Shown: in pieces, positions 8,772 through 17,659 of the stretch
How the letters are laid out: every line of letters starts with the position of its first letter
Numbering within the stretch: the stretch's first letter is position 1
Assembly (NCBI GenBank): GCA_018971775.1
Contig: JAGXAB010000006.1
Span: 1 to 64,000, forward strand
Reading direction: 5' to 3'
DNA: 64,000 nucleotides
Source: Cyanobacteria bacterium REEB67
GTDB lineage: Bacteria; Cyanobacteriota; Vampirovibrionia; Obscuribacterales; Obscuribacteraceae
The notes under the pieces: model-generated
The model's database searches: none
Seen by the model: the letters and a program-made list of their open reading frames with translations, nothing else
What the model was told of the DNA's origin: nothing
Made by a program: the position numbers and the translations under genes

Positions 8772-9791
8772 ATGCCACGAACTGTTAGCAAAAGTATTTC
8801 TGCCGGAGCCAATAATCTTGGCCGGCTTCTGGCAGGCCTTTTGTCTCTGTCGGCTCTCCTGGGAGCGGCGGCGGCAGGTGCTCCGACTGCGCAAATTCCA
8901 GCCGGACAGAAGTCGACGACAGCAGCTACTCCAGCCGCACAAAAACCAGTCGCCCAGAAGCCAGCAGCAGCAGCAGCAGCTACTCCAACCGCACAAAAAC
9001 CAGTCGCCCAGAAGCCAGCAGCAGCAGCTACTCCAACCGCACAAAAACCAGTCGCCCAGAAGCCAGCGGTATCAGCGACGACGACGATGCAAGTAAAGAA
9101 GCTCGATGACTCCAGCAACAAAGAGGTGCTGCGCCCGATCCCTGCCGTCCTGAAAAATCCACCGGCAACCGCCGCACAAACGCCGCCGAAAACAAATCCT
9201 CAACCTGCCGCCAGGGCAAATCCGGTCGGCGCAGCAAAAGAATCGATACAAAGCAAAGACGCAGCCGGCAAAACCACGGCCCCGACCGGCGCAACCGGCG
9301 CGACCGGCGCAAAAGATATAGCAGGCAAGAAAGCCCAGGCCGACGACAAGCAAAAAAACAAAGTACGCAAATCCGCTAATCTCGGCTCCCACTTCGTGCC
9401 GCCGCCGCCACCGACAACGCCAACCATGCTTGGCGACGCGGACTTTGGTATGTACTCAGGCATGCCGGTCGAAATGCTCAGCAAAGAAGCCCTGAAAGAT
9501 CGAGCCAAGGAAATTAGCATCCAATATAAAGATGCCAGCCGCGAACTCGAAGATCGCAGTCGCGAAAAAGAAGAAAAAATCCAGCGCGCCAAGGAATTCG
9601 AAGGCCTCTTCCAGGAAGGCGTCGTCAGTAAACGCGAACTCGAGGCAAGCCAGCGCGAGGCGGGCACGGTAAATAGCGATATAGATCGTTTGACATTCAA
9701 GGCAAATGAGCTGAAAGGCTTGCTGGACCGCATAAACAAGCGTCTGGCGCCGCAGGCTGCCAAGAAGCGCCGCGCACAATTAATAAATTAA
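8772..9791 (+). CDS. secreted Ala/Pro/Lys-rich repeat protein with C-terminal coiled coil
   Basis: A 339-residue protein of unknown function. An N-terminal hydrophobic segment (LLAGLLSLSALLGAAAAGAP) looks like a signal peptide or anchor. Residues 50-100 are tandem repeats of the type AATPTAQKPVAQKPA. A Pro/Ala/Thr-rich linker with GATGATGA follows. The C-terminal third (about 235-330) is a highly charged heptad-like helix (KELEDRSREKEEKIQRAKE, REAGTVNSDIDRLTFKA), most likely a coiled coil. The layout suggests an envelope tether: linker through the periplasm, coiled-coil domain at the far end. It diverges from the YmdB gene with only 40 bases between. Confidence 0.75.
   Translation: MPRTVSKSISAGANNLGRLLAGLLSLSALLGAAAAGAPTAQIPAGQKSTTAATPAAQKPVAQKPAAAAAATPTAQKPVAQKPAAAATPTAQKPVAQKPAVSATTTMQVKKLDDSSNKEVLRPIPAVLKNPPATAAQTPPKTNPQPAARANPVGAAKESIQSKDAAGKTTAPTGATGATGAKDIAGKKAQADDKQKNKVRKSANLGSHFVPPPPPTTPTMLGDADFGMYSGMPVEMLSKEALKDRAKEISIQYKDASRELEDRSREKEEKIQRAKEFEGLFQEGVVSKRELEASQREAGTVNSDIDRLTFKANELKGLLDRINKRLAPQAAKKRRAQLIN
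8922..9066 (+). repeat. three in-frame tandem repeats of about 45-50 bases
   Basis: Near-identical units containing ACTCCAACCGCACAAAAACC followed by AGTCGCCCAGAAGCCAGC recur three times inside the preceding gene. They differ mainly by the number of GCA triplets between units, so the array probably changes length by slippage or recombination while keeping frame. Confidence 0.85.
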
Positions 9792-10176
9792 GTGGCGCAC
9801 ACCTTAGCTCTGAAGACGATGCAAGGCAGATTCTAGGCGGCTTTCGGCGCCTCACCCAAATATGGAAGAACCGCATCAGATGAGATATTTCTCCCCTGGA
9901 GAAAAGTTGCCAAGCCCCGAGACGCTCATCATTAACAGGTTCTCAGGTTCACAAGCGGAAAGCAAAACGAAAGCTGAAAATGCGCACTAAGAGTGGCTTT
10001 TGAGCTAACATATCCAGCACGGAGTCCTTCAACATCCTTCAAGAACAGCCCCCGGTGCTTATTTGGGGCGAGACTGCTTGACGCATATCTTAATCCTGCT
10101 TCTGGCCACTTTACTAGAAGCCTGATTTGAAGCGGGTTGAACGGCTTTAGAGAATAACTTACTTGGGAGTAATCCA
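9792..10176. other. intergenic leader region of the hsp20 gene
   Basis: 385 bases without a believable gene. A perfect hairpin TTTCTCC-CCT-GGAGAAA spans 9888-9904. No CIRCE element was found. Near the start codon, TTAC (10159-10162) can pair with GTAA (10169-10172) across the ribosome site GGGAG, a weak structure of the sort a temperature-sensitive leader might use. Confidence 0.4.
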
Positions 10177-10698
10177 ATGTTTTTAAATCGCACCGCTAAC
10201 CACAACATGACCATGCGCCACACAATGACCCGCAACCACTTCGGTTTCGAAACCATGAACAACCAGAACTGGAACCTCGGTCATGTTGGTTATGAAGTTC
10301 CTTGCGCCGATGTTCTCGAACTCGACAACGAATTCGTCCTCGAACTCGCTCTTCCCGGCGTAGTCCTCGATGATATCGAAATCAAAGTCGAAGGCCGTTA
10401 CCTGACCGTAATCGCCAAGCGCACACCGACAATGTTCGAAGAAAAAGCTCTCTACATCCGCAGAGAACTCGCTCACAACGTAATGGTTCGCGAATTCGAA
10501 TTCGAAACCGAAATCCTCGTTGACAGCATCGAAGCTCGTCTCGATCGCGGCATTCTCTTCGTAAGCTTGCCCAAAGTTGAAGCGGCTCTTCGCATCCCCG
10601 TATCCGCCGGTTCGATCGAAGGTCACGTTTATGGCGTAACCAAAAATCGCGCTCACAAAACCGAAATCCGTTCTTCCAAAGAAGTCACCATCAAGTAA
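10177..10698 (+). CDS. Hsp20/alpha-crystallin small heat-shock protein
   Basis: A 173-residue ATP-independent holdase chaperone. The alpha-crystallin domain spans about residues 40-145: VPCADVLELDNEFVLELALPGV, then DDIEIKVEGRYLTVIAKR and the REFEFETEI strand, closing with LDRGILFVSLPK, matching the family's G-x-L-x-[VIL]-x-[LV]-P motif. The N-terminus is Met/Asn/His-rich instead of the usual hydrophobic arm, and the C-terminus lacks a clear IxI tail, although LRIPVS may serve. GGGAG lies about seven bases upstream of the ATG. It is monocistronic, followed by a very strong terminator. Confidence 0.93.
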   Translation: MFLNRTANHNMTMRHTMTRNHFGFETMNNQNWNLGHVGYEVPCADVLELDNEFVLELALPGVVLDDIEIKVEGRYLTVIAKRTPTMFEEKALYIRRELAHNVMVREFEFETEILVDSIEARLDRGILFVSLPKVEAALRIPVSAGSIEGHVYGVTKNRAHKTEIRSSKEVTIK

Positions 10699-10773
10699 TT
10701 TTCCAAATTATTTGGCAAAGATTATTTGAAGTCGAGCTGAACTCTAACGGTTCAAGAACGAATAAATCGATTT

Positions 10774-10806
10774 GAGAGGGAGCCTTCGGGCTCCCTCTCT
10801 TTTTTT
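10774..10806 (+). terminator. strong intrinsic terminator of hsp20
   Basis: An 11-bp perfect stem GAGAGGGAGCC / GGCTCCCTCTC closed by a TTCG tetraloop (10785-10788) and followed by seven T. It lies 76 bases after the hsp20 stop codon. Confidence 0.95.
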
Positions 10807-11056
10807 CTTCAGAAAATCAATGAGCGCTTTGTGAGCATCTAAAGAAGTGCCACCGGGGCAAACGCTCGTTCGATAAAAACACCAATTTTCAGGCCCTCTT
10901 TTCGGCCTCGTTCGATAAAAACACCCATTTCTAAGGCCATTTCCACCCCTTATTCGATACTTTTGAGGCTGAAAACGCCCGGTTTTCGAGCTTTTTGCTT
11001 TTGCTCGAACTATTTTCGGCAAGAGCATATGTCGACCAAAGGCAAAATATCGTCAA
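10807..11056. other. intergenic region with direct repeats
   Basis: Two exact copies of CTCGTTCGATAAAAACACC lie at 10865-10883 and 10907-10925, 42 bases apart, and a weaker third TATTCGATA follows near 10951. A minus-strand reading frame (11028-10744) repeats CFYRT from these copies, but it has no good start signal and runs into the terminator hairpin, so it is not called as a gene. Confidence 0.5.
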
Positions 11057-12625
11057 TCAGTCCGCTGCAGACGGCTTGGCCTGCCTGTACCCATAAGCAA
11101 AGTAAATCGCAGCACCAATGGCCATCCAGACGAAAAAGCGGATCCAGGTCACCACCGGCAGGGACAACATCAGGATGAAGCAGGAAATAATGCCGAGCCA
11201 GGGCACAAGAGGTACGAGAGGACATTTGAAAGGACGCACCGTATCCGGTGAAGAGCGGCGCAAGAACAAAACCCCGGCGCAAACGATTATAAAAGCGGCA
11301 AGAGTACCGATATTAGTCAACTCCGCCGCCTGACCGATGTCGATGAACATGGCGGCGAGGCCGACCAGAAGGCCGGTCAAAATCGTCGGAATGTAGGGTG
11401 TGCGGTATTTAGGATGCAGCTTGCCGAAAAATGCCGGCAAGAGGCCATCGCGGGCCATAGCCATGAAAATGCGCGGTTGACCGAGTTGAAAAACAAGAAT
11501 GACCGAAGTCATACCGGCCAGCGCACCGATCGAAACAACAAGATGCGCCCAGGCAGCACCGCTGACGGCCAGAGCGGTGGCCACGGGAGCAGCGTCGTTG
11601 AGATATTGCTTGTAGGGCAAGATGCCCGTCAAAACAAGAGAGACGGCAATGTACAAAATAGTACAGATAATCAGCGATCCAATCATGCCGATGGGCATGT
11701 CGCGCTGAGGATTCTTCGTCTCCTCGGCAGTCGATGAGACCGCATCGAAGCCGATAAAGCTAAAAAATACAATCGCCGCACCACCCATGATACCGGCCAG
11801 ACCGGAGGGGGCAAAGGGCACCCAGTTGGAAGTTTTGACCAGTCCAGCACCATAAATGATGAAGAAAATAACAACGATAACCTTAATTACAACGGCAAGC
11901 GAATTGGCCATGGCACTTTCTTTGATACCAATCACGAGAATCCAGGTAACCAGGAGCATGATGATCAAAGCAGGCAAATTAACGGCAAATTCATGCCCAA
12001 AGAGTTGAGGCAAATCAAGACTGGAGTAAAGCTCCTTTTGACTGAGCAGTTGCCCGGCGGCAAATGAGGCTTTACGCGACAGAGCGGTGATTGTATCGGT
12101 ACACAGCCAGAGCGGCAGCCCCTGCCCAAAGAGGCCGTGATAACAATGCAAAAAGTGATCCGACCAGGAGACGGCGACGGCGATATTGCCGACCGCGTAT
12201 TCAAGAATCAAATCCCAACCAATAATCCAGGCGACAACTTCACCTAGAGACGCGTAAGCAAAAGTGTAAGCCGAGCCGGAAACGGGAATCATCGCCGCCA
12301 GCTCGGCATAGCAAAGAGCGGCAAAGCCGCAGGCAACAGCAGCGATCAAAAACGATATGACGATGGCCGGTCCGGCTCCGTCCCGGCCAAAAGGGGCATG
12401 CAATAAAAAATTGATCAAAGGGGTGGAGATGACGTCGTGCACGGCCTCGACCTGCCCGGCGGCAGCAGTTCCGGTCAGGGCAAAAATGCCTGAACCTATA
12501 GTCGCTCCCACTCCAAAGGCCATCAAGTCAAAAGCACTGAGGTGCTTTTTCATCAGGCGGTCTCCGTCATACGCCTCGCTCACAAGCGATTCTGGCGACT
12601 TCGTACGGAATAATTTATTGATCAA
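11057..12625 (-). CDS. APC-superfamily amino-acid permease (CAT-like)
   Basis: A 522-residue inner-membrane secondary transporter with about 12 hydrophobic spans. The N-terminus LFRTKSPESL...LMKKHLSAFDLMAFGVGATIGSGIF matches cationic-amino-acid-transporter-like permeases, including the unwound helix motif GATIGSGIF. FFSFIGFDAVSSTAEETKNPQRDMPIGMIGS is the classic conserved loop. The start is TTG at 12625, chosen because the conserved LFRTKS region lies directly behind it. The TTGA overlap with the stop of the upstream S55-domain gene implies translational coupling. An ATG at 12553 with GGAG eight bases upstream would cut into the conserved N-terminus. The substrate is not resolved. Confidence 0.92.
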   Translation of the reverse strand: MINKLFRTKSPESLVSEAYDGDRLMKKHLSAFDLMAFGVGATIGSGIFALTGTAAAGQVEAVHDVISTPLINFLLHAPFGRDGAGPAIVISFLIAAVACGFAALCYAELAAMIPVSGSAYTFAYASLGEVVAWIIGWDLILEYAVGNIAVAVSWSDHFLHCYHGLFGQGLPLWLCTDTITALSRKASFAAGQLLSQKELYSSLDLPQLFGHEFAVNLPALIIMLLVTWILVIGIKESAMANSLAVVIKVIVVIFFIIYGAGLVKTSNWVPFAPSGLAGIMGGAAIVFFSFIGFDAVSSTAEETKNPQRDMPIGMIGSLIICTILYIAVSLVLTGILPYKQYLNDAAPVATALAVSGAAWAHLVVSIGALAGMTSVILVFQLGQPRIFMAMARDGLLPAFFGKLHPKYRTPYIPTILTGLLVGLAAMFIDIGQAAELTNIGTLAAFIIVCAGVLFLRRSSPDTVRPFKCPLVPLVPWLGIISCFILMLSLPVVTWIRFFVWMAIGAAIYFAYGYRQAKPSAAD

Positions 12626-15600
12626 GGCAAGCTCACTGTTTTCTTGGCACTATTTCCGGCTCTATCAAATACCTGGACCGTGAGCTTTTTAGCCGACCCC
12701 TCGAAGGGCACATTATCGCCGACAAAAACAACACGACTGGCATCCGACAATGGTCCGCCACCCGCGGGTGAGGACAGGGCAAATCCCTCGCCGTCATCAA
12801 TTTTACACACACAGTCCGAAATCGCGGAAATAGCGTCATGGGCAGTCAAGCGAACGCTCACGCGGCCGACCCCGATCTTTTTGACAACGAGCGAATCGAT
12901 TTCAGGCTCGCCATTGTCGATCACGATCGAGCGAAATACTACCGTCGACTGGGCATCGAGCGCATTCGATGGACGGTCGCTCAGGGTCAGCCGCACGATG
13001 TAAGGGCCATCCTTGTGCTTCCTGCTGTCGAGTGTATAGTTGATTTTTTCAGTCAGGCTGAAATTCTCGGTCGTCTTCGCCGTGCTTGCAGGCGTCACGG
13101 ACTCAACTTTCGCCTTGCCCCTATTTAGGCTCTTGTCTTGCTGATTCTTGCCGTCGTCTTTAGCCTCGCCTCTGGCGTCGCTTTTGCCGCTTGCCTCTTT
13201 ACTATCTTTATCGCCGTCTTTATCTTTTTCTTTATCCTTATTGCCGTCGCCATCGCCCTCTTTTTTATTCTCGCCTTTGTCTTCACCGGGAGCGGGCTGA
13301 GTATTCCCGTCTTGAAGGCAACTACCGACCGCGTCCATGGCGCTGCTTTTCTTCTTGACTGATTTGTCCGGGACTTTCGCTGAAGAATGCTCCGGAGACT
13401 TCTCTCCGGATTTCTCAGTCTTAGTAGCAGAATCTTTTGCCCTGGCTCTGGTCTTCTCGACTCGTTCTTTATCTTTTTCCTTTTCCCGCTCTTTCTCTTT
13501 TCCTTTTTCTTTCTCTCTGGCCGCTTTTTCGAGTTCTCTTTCTTTGTCGGAAAGACGACTGCGCAGGTCGCTGGCGACGCTTTGCCAGATCTTGCCTCCG
13601 TCATTGGAAAGATCGAGACTCAAGGCCAGATTATCGGCATCGGCATCGGCAGCGGTGACAGTGATTGGCGCTTTGCCGGACAGGACATCATCGGCTTTGA
13701 CGGATACGGCGGTGAAAGATGGCGCATTGTCGGCGGGCAAATAAGTGACGTCGACACGCGCGATAATCAAATCGCGTTTACCGCGAGCACTCGCATCGAG
13801 ACGCCAGTTGAGCTTGTATTGAAGGAAGCGACAGGGCGAGGTACGGATCACAAAACCATCGTTATGACCATCAGGGCCCGGTTCTGCCACTACCCACGGT
13901 GACCAGGTGGCATCCGGTTGAGCCGTGTTGCCGCCTCTGGTCTCGACGCGGATCAAGCGATCTAGGCTGACCTTATCTTGATTAAAAGCATCGGCCAGCC
14001 TCAGTCTCGACCATTCGGCCCGGCTCTGGGCGTCATGCACGAGCGAACACATGTAAGGCTCGCCGGATGGTGCAATTTCGAAAGATCTGAGCTCAGCGAC
14101 ATTGGCCGTACCGCAAAACAGGCGACCTTCACCATCACCGGCAATAGCCAGTACGGCCTCCTGCTCGCTATGACAGACCGGCAAGAAGTGAGCCTGGTCA
14201 CTAAAGGGAGGGCCCTCGATTTCTACTCTAGTGACATCTCCCTCGCCATCACCGGCATAAACGCTATCGTTTTTAGCATCGTAATAAAGGCGGTAAAAAG
14301 CATCGCTCAAAGCAATCGGCTCGGGGGGCCCACCGTGCTCTATACGCACCAGCTTGCCGGTCCCGGCCGTGGCTACGAACAAGTTGCCGGCATTATCTTT
14401 GGCGATGCCGGTGACGATATGTTCGCCGCTTTCATATTCGGCTCGCAGGCAGGCCGCCCCGGTAAGAGCAGCCGCAGTGGCGGCAGGGGAGCCGGCGGCG
14501 GCACAAGCCAGGGAATAGACACTGCCGCGCTCGGCGGTGCCGACATAGATTCTGTTTTCGCGGGCACTGTACCAGAGGGAGCTGATATGAGCTTGACCGC
14601 TATCAAAGACAAGCGATGTATTCTGCTGCCCGGCGGCCTTTTGATAGAGTTTACCCGAGCCGGCCGTGCCGATATAGAGTGCTCCAGACTGAGACACGGC
14701 AAGCGCCGTTATAGTCTCGTCGTTATCGGCGGTAGTGGCCGCCAAGGTGTACGGCTTATCGGCGCTGTCACCTGCATTGATCGCATAGACTTTGTTGCCC
14801 GGCGCCGGCGCGAAATACAAAATGCCGCGCCCATAGTCGGCGGCAAGAGCCGGTATGAACAAGCTTTCGTCCGCGCCACCGCCGGCAGCAGTGACCAGCA
14901 CCGGCGCATCTTTTGCTCCCGACCAGCGATAGATTTTATTGCCGCAGCTGTAGTAGAAAAAGCCCTTTAGATACAGGCCGTCCCAGATCCGCTGATCATC
15001 TTCGGAAGGTGAAGTTAGCCTGGCCAGCTGGCGAAATCCTGGAGCCAGTCGCCCCCAGCTATCGATTTGCACGCCTTCCATTTTGGCGCCGCGAAAATCT
15101 TCGTCCGCGTCCTGCCGCCAGAGCTGAATGCCGCGCCGGTGCGGGAAGCCACTGGCGACCGACCAGAGAGGGGGCATCTTGGAAGTGGAATCAGCGCCTG
15201 AAGAAGCAGAAGAAGAAGAAGAAGAAGAAGAAGAAGCAGCCGTCGATGCGGAGGCGGAGGTTGAGGTTGAGGTGGCAGTGGAGGTACCACCGCCGGAGGT
15301 GGCACTAGTGCTGGCTACCAAATTGCTCTCTTTGCGTCCGGAGTCGAGGACCTTCTTGGCCTGCTCGGTAATCAAAATACCATCGCCGGTCCGACTACTG
15401 GTGCCCGATGCGGCCATCGGCATAGCCTTCGCCGCGATCCTGTCCGGACGTTTGACAGTGACAGCGATGATATGACTGCCGTCGATAATATTATCCGAGG
15501 TCAGACGAAAATTTTCATCGCCGCGCACAAGAGAGGGCGTACGAGTCGTGCGATCGGTAAAGAGCAGCTTGATCCAGTAGGCCGGCGGAGAGCGCAATAT

Positions 15601-17625
15601 CTGTCCGTCCATGACCAGCGATTGTTCGGGTAAGGCAAGTACACCACAGAGTGTGTCGGCACGTTCCTTACGCTCGACACGGCGGATGAGCTGATTCAAA
15701 CTCTCGGCCCCCGGCTCGCTGATACCCATACGCCTGCGCACGGCCTCGAGCTCATCGCCGCCGCAAGCAGCGATAGCCAGGTCACCGTCGGGCACATCTC
15801 TTGGTATGCGAAAAATAATCGCTTGATTGTAAGGTGCCGCGTTATAGGGTTTCATCAAGCAATTGACCGTGACATTTTCACCCGGTGCAACCACCGATTT
15901 GTCGAGTGAAATGCGATCGATTCTGGTGACGCGACGACCGCTCTCGATCGTCACATCGACAGCGACCGAGCCGATCTGAGCGCGTTCATAATCATTTGAA
16001 ATCAAACGGTCGACAATGCCACCCAGATAACCGCTGATCGGATCGCCCGGTGGCCGCAAACGAGCGAGCGAATCGTGACTGGCACTGTGGGCGGAAAAAT
16101 TGACCGGAAAACGATCGGTCCTTTTAATGACGCCGTGATTTTTGACGTCGATTCTCGAGTCCACTTTCACGACATAAGGTGTCGATGATTGATAGGTGCT
16201 GTCCATTGATGACATCAATGAAGCTGTAATCAAGTCTGGCGTCAGTTGCGGATGATTGACGATTTTGCAATGGAAGACTTTTTTGACGCCGCGATTGACG
16301 TCCAGTACTGAAATATCGACAGGCAGCATAGTCGCATAGCGACCCAGTTCGGCACCGACCGACCAGGGCCGGTCGGCAAATATAGAACCGACTATTTGGA
16401 GCGGCGAGGATAATTTAAAAGACACCGATAGGCTGGGCAAAATCTCGAGGATATAAGCCGTCGCCAGCGGCAGAGAAACAGAGCCGCCTTCCATAAAAGC
16501 GTGCCCGAAGGCGACCACCTTCTTACCGAAAACAGCAGTGGCCGTGCCTGTGGCGGCCGAGGAAAAAGCGCCGGTGGTGAGCATGACGGCAACAGCCGAG
16601 CCGGGAGCTACCTTATCCGGGGCAAGCGCCGTGGAAGAATCCTCACTCTCGCCCGACTTGCCCGACTCTCCTGACTTGCCGATCTTTCCCATCTTATCAA
16701 TGAGAGCCGGATCGAGAGCGCCGGTGCCACCGGAAGCAACACCAAGGCCCACGTCGGCAAATTTGTCTTTGAGAAATTCCTGCGCTCTCGGTGAAAAGCC
16801 CGAAAGCGAAACGGGGGCGAGCAGCGGCGTCAGACGCATCGTACCGCCGGCCACCGGCACCGCATTTGGTATCGATAGAGCGCTGGCCGGTGCTTCGATA
16901 TAACGCTGATGCCGCAGCTCACTCACTTCACGTGGCGGCTGATCTTTGTGCTCCTTGCGATGCAGGATCTCGTCATGAAATGTAAGAGCGTCGAGCATGT
17001 CGACGACCGGGGTCACACCGACAATAGGCTCCTTCGAAAAATCGAAACCATAGGAAAGGGCACCGCAAAGCCTGCCGTCAAGATAGATAGGTGATCCCGA
17101 CATGCCACGCACGACATTGTTTTTACCGAGCTTCTCGCCGGAGATGCGGATCAAAATCGCATCGCGTCCGTTCAATGCCTTGCGAATGATACCGATTACC
17201 TTGACACCGAATTTCTCCACTTTTGTGCCCTGAAACACAGTCAGGCCATAGCCTTCCATGCCGGCCTTTATTTCGGACACAGGTATGTAGTCGGTTTTTT
17301 TCAAATAGCGTTGAATAAAATTCGCGTCGGTTGGATTGAAACTATCCGACTTGCCGTCGTCGATCTGACCTTCGATTTTGGACTCGCTCTCGGTATCGGA
17401 GTCGAGGTTCAGACGACTCTGGTCGCCGCCGGCCGCGGTATTTGGAGCGGCTGCGGCGCTGGCCGAGCTCGCTGCACCAGTCGCCTGCAGAGCCAGGGCC
17501 ACGGGAGCCAAAGCCACCTGCTGCAAAAAAAGCAAGCAACTCAAGCCGACTGCACTGACAGCCTTAAGAGAGAAACCAATTTTTTCCATAAGAATCCATA
17601 GTAACAGTTTGATAGAATTTGGCAT
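12622..17625 (-). CDS. large secreted protein with SpoIVB (S55)-like peptidase domain and propeller-like repeats
   Basis: A 1,667-residue exported protein; a start at 17589 (MEKIGFSLKAVSAVGL) gives a more usual signal peptide. An S55-like domain spans about 110-450: the region YIPVSEIKAGMEGYGLTVF, the nucleophile motif GMSGSP (174-179), SKEPIVGVTPV, then AFGHAF with a candidate His at about 375. Motif order is Ser then His, opposite to that of SpoIVB. A Ser-rich linker is followed by repeated short strands (ALYIGTAGSGKLYQ, RIYVGTAERGSVYS, NLFVATAGTGKLV, SVYAGDGEGDVTRV) that look like beta-propeller blades. Two highly charged Lys/Glu/Asp segments and Ig-like strands end the protein. It is translationally coupled to the permease downstream. 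Role and substrate are unknown. Confidence 0.88.
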   Translation of the reverse strand: MPNSIKLLLWILMEKIGFSLKAVSAVGLSCLLFLQQVALAPVALALQATGAASSASAAAAPNTAAGGDQSRLNLDSDTESESKIEGQIDDGKSDSFNPTDANFIQRYLKKTDYIPVSEIKAGMEGYGLTVFQGTKVEKFGVKVIGIIRKALNGRDAILIRISGEKLGKNNVVRGMSGSPIYLDGRLCGALSYGFDFSKEPIVGVTPVVDMLDALTFHDEILHRKEHKDQPPREVSELRHQRYIEAPASALSIPNAVPVAGGTMRLTPLLAPVSLSGFSPRAQEFLKDKFADVGLGVASGGTGALDPALIDKMGKIGKSGESGKSGESEDSSTALAPDKVAPGSAVAVMLTTGAFSSAATGTATAVFGKKVVAFGHAFMEGGSVSLPLATAYILEILPSLSVSFKLSSPLQIVGSIFADRPWSVGAELGRYATMLPVDISVLDVNRGVKKVFHCKIVNHPQLTPDLITASLMSSMDSTYQSSTPYVVKVDSRIDVKNHGVIKRTDRFPVNFSAHSASHDSLARLRPPGDPISGYLGGIVDRLISNDYERAQIGSVAVDVTIESGRRVTRIDRISLDKSVVAPGENVTVNCLMKPYNAAPYNQAIIFRIPRDVPDGDLAIAACGGDELEAVRRRMGISEPGAESLNQLIRRVERKERADTLCGVLALPEQSLVMDGQILRSPPAYWIKLLFTDRTTRTPSLVRGDENFRLTSDNIIDGSHIIAVTVKRPDRIAAKAMPMAASGTSSRTGDGILITEQAKKVLDSGRKESNLVASTSATSGGGTSTATSTSTSASASTAASSSSSSSSSASSGADSTSKMPPLWSVASGFPHRRGIQLWRQDADEDFRGAKMEGVQIDSWGRLAPGFRQLARLTSPSEDDQRIWDGLYLKGFFYYSCGNKIYRWSGAKDAPVLVTAAGGGADESLFIPALAADYGRGILYFAPAPGNKVYAINAGDSADKPYTLAATTADNDETITALAVSQSGALYIGTAGSGKLYQKAAGQQNTSLVFDSGQAHISSLWYSARENRIYVGTAERGSVYSLACAAAGSPAATAAALTGAACLRAEYESGEHIVTGIAKDNAGNLFVATAGTGKLVRIEHGGPPEPIALSDAFYRLYYDAKNDSVYAGDGEGDVTRVEIEGPPFSDQAHFLPVCHSEQEAVLAIAGDGEGRLFCGTANVAELRSFEIAPSGEPYMCSLVHDAQSRAEWSRLRLADAFNQDKVSLDRLIRVETRGGNTAQPDATWSPWVVAEPGPDGHNDGFVIRTSPCRFLQYKLNWRLDASARGKRDLIIARVDVTYLPADNAPSFTAVSVKADDVLSGKAPITVTAADADADNLALSLDLSNDGGKIWQSVASDLRSRLSDKERELEKAAREKEKGKEKEREKEKDKERVEKTRARAKDSATKTEKSGEKSPEHSSAKVPDKSVKKKSSAMDAVGSCLQDGNTQPAPGEDKGENKKEGDGDGNKDKEKDKDGDKDSKEASGKSDARGEAKDDGKNQQDKSLNRGKAKVESVTPASTAKTTENFSLTEKINYTLDSRKHKDGPYIVRLTLSDRPSNALDAQSTVVFRSIVIDNGEPEIDSLVVKKIGVGRVSVRLTAHDAISAISDCVCKIDDGEGFALSSPAGGGPLSDASRVVFVGDNVPFEGSAKKLTVQVFDRAGNSAKKTVSLP
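15208..15236 (-). repeat. coding trinucleotide microsatellite, poly-Ser
   Basis: At least nine uninterrupted AGA units on the plus strand, encoding a run of Ser in the linker of the S55-domain protein. Length changes by whole triplets would lengthen or shorten the linker without a frameshift. Confidence 0.9.
17610..17618 (+). promoter_or_regulatory. extended -10 promoter motif TGATAGAAT
   Basis: TG-A-TAGAAT lies 42-50 bases upstream of the ATG at 17660. No clear -35 is present, as expected for an extended -10 promoter. The same TGnTAGAAT form appears near 21050. It falls between (or within, depending on the chosen start) the two divergent coding regions. Confidence 0.45.
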
Positions 17626-17659
17626 TCAAGAACCAAGTGCCAAACCAGCAGGAGAAAAG

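Noticed and set aside
9792..10176. CIRCE element upstream of hsp20
   Set aside because: CACTaagAGTG near 9984 looked similar, but the 9-base half-sites and spacing of CIRCE are absent.
10744..11028. 94-codon minus-strand gene with CFYRT repeats
   Set aside because: It starts without a ribosome site, its repeats come from intergenic direct repeats, and its end lies in the hsp20 terminator.
13978..14970. 330-codon plus-strand frame inside the S55-domain gene
   Set aside because: Opposite strand of repeated propeller-like blades; codon bias alone keeps it open.
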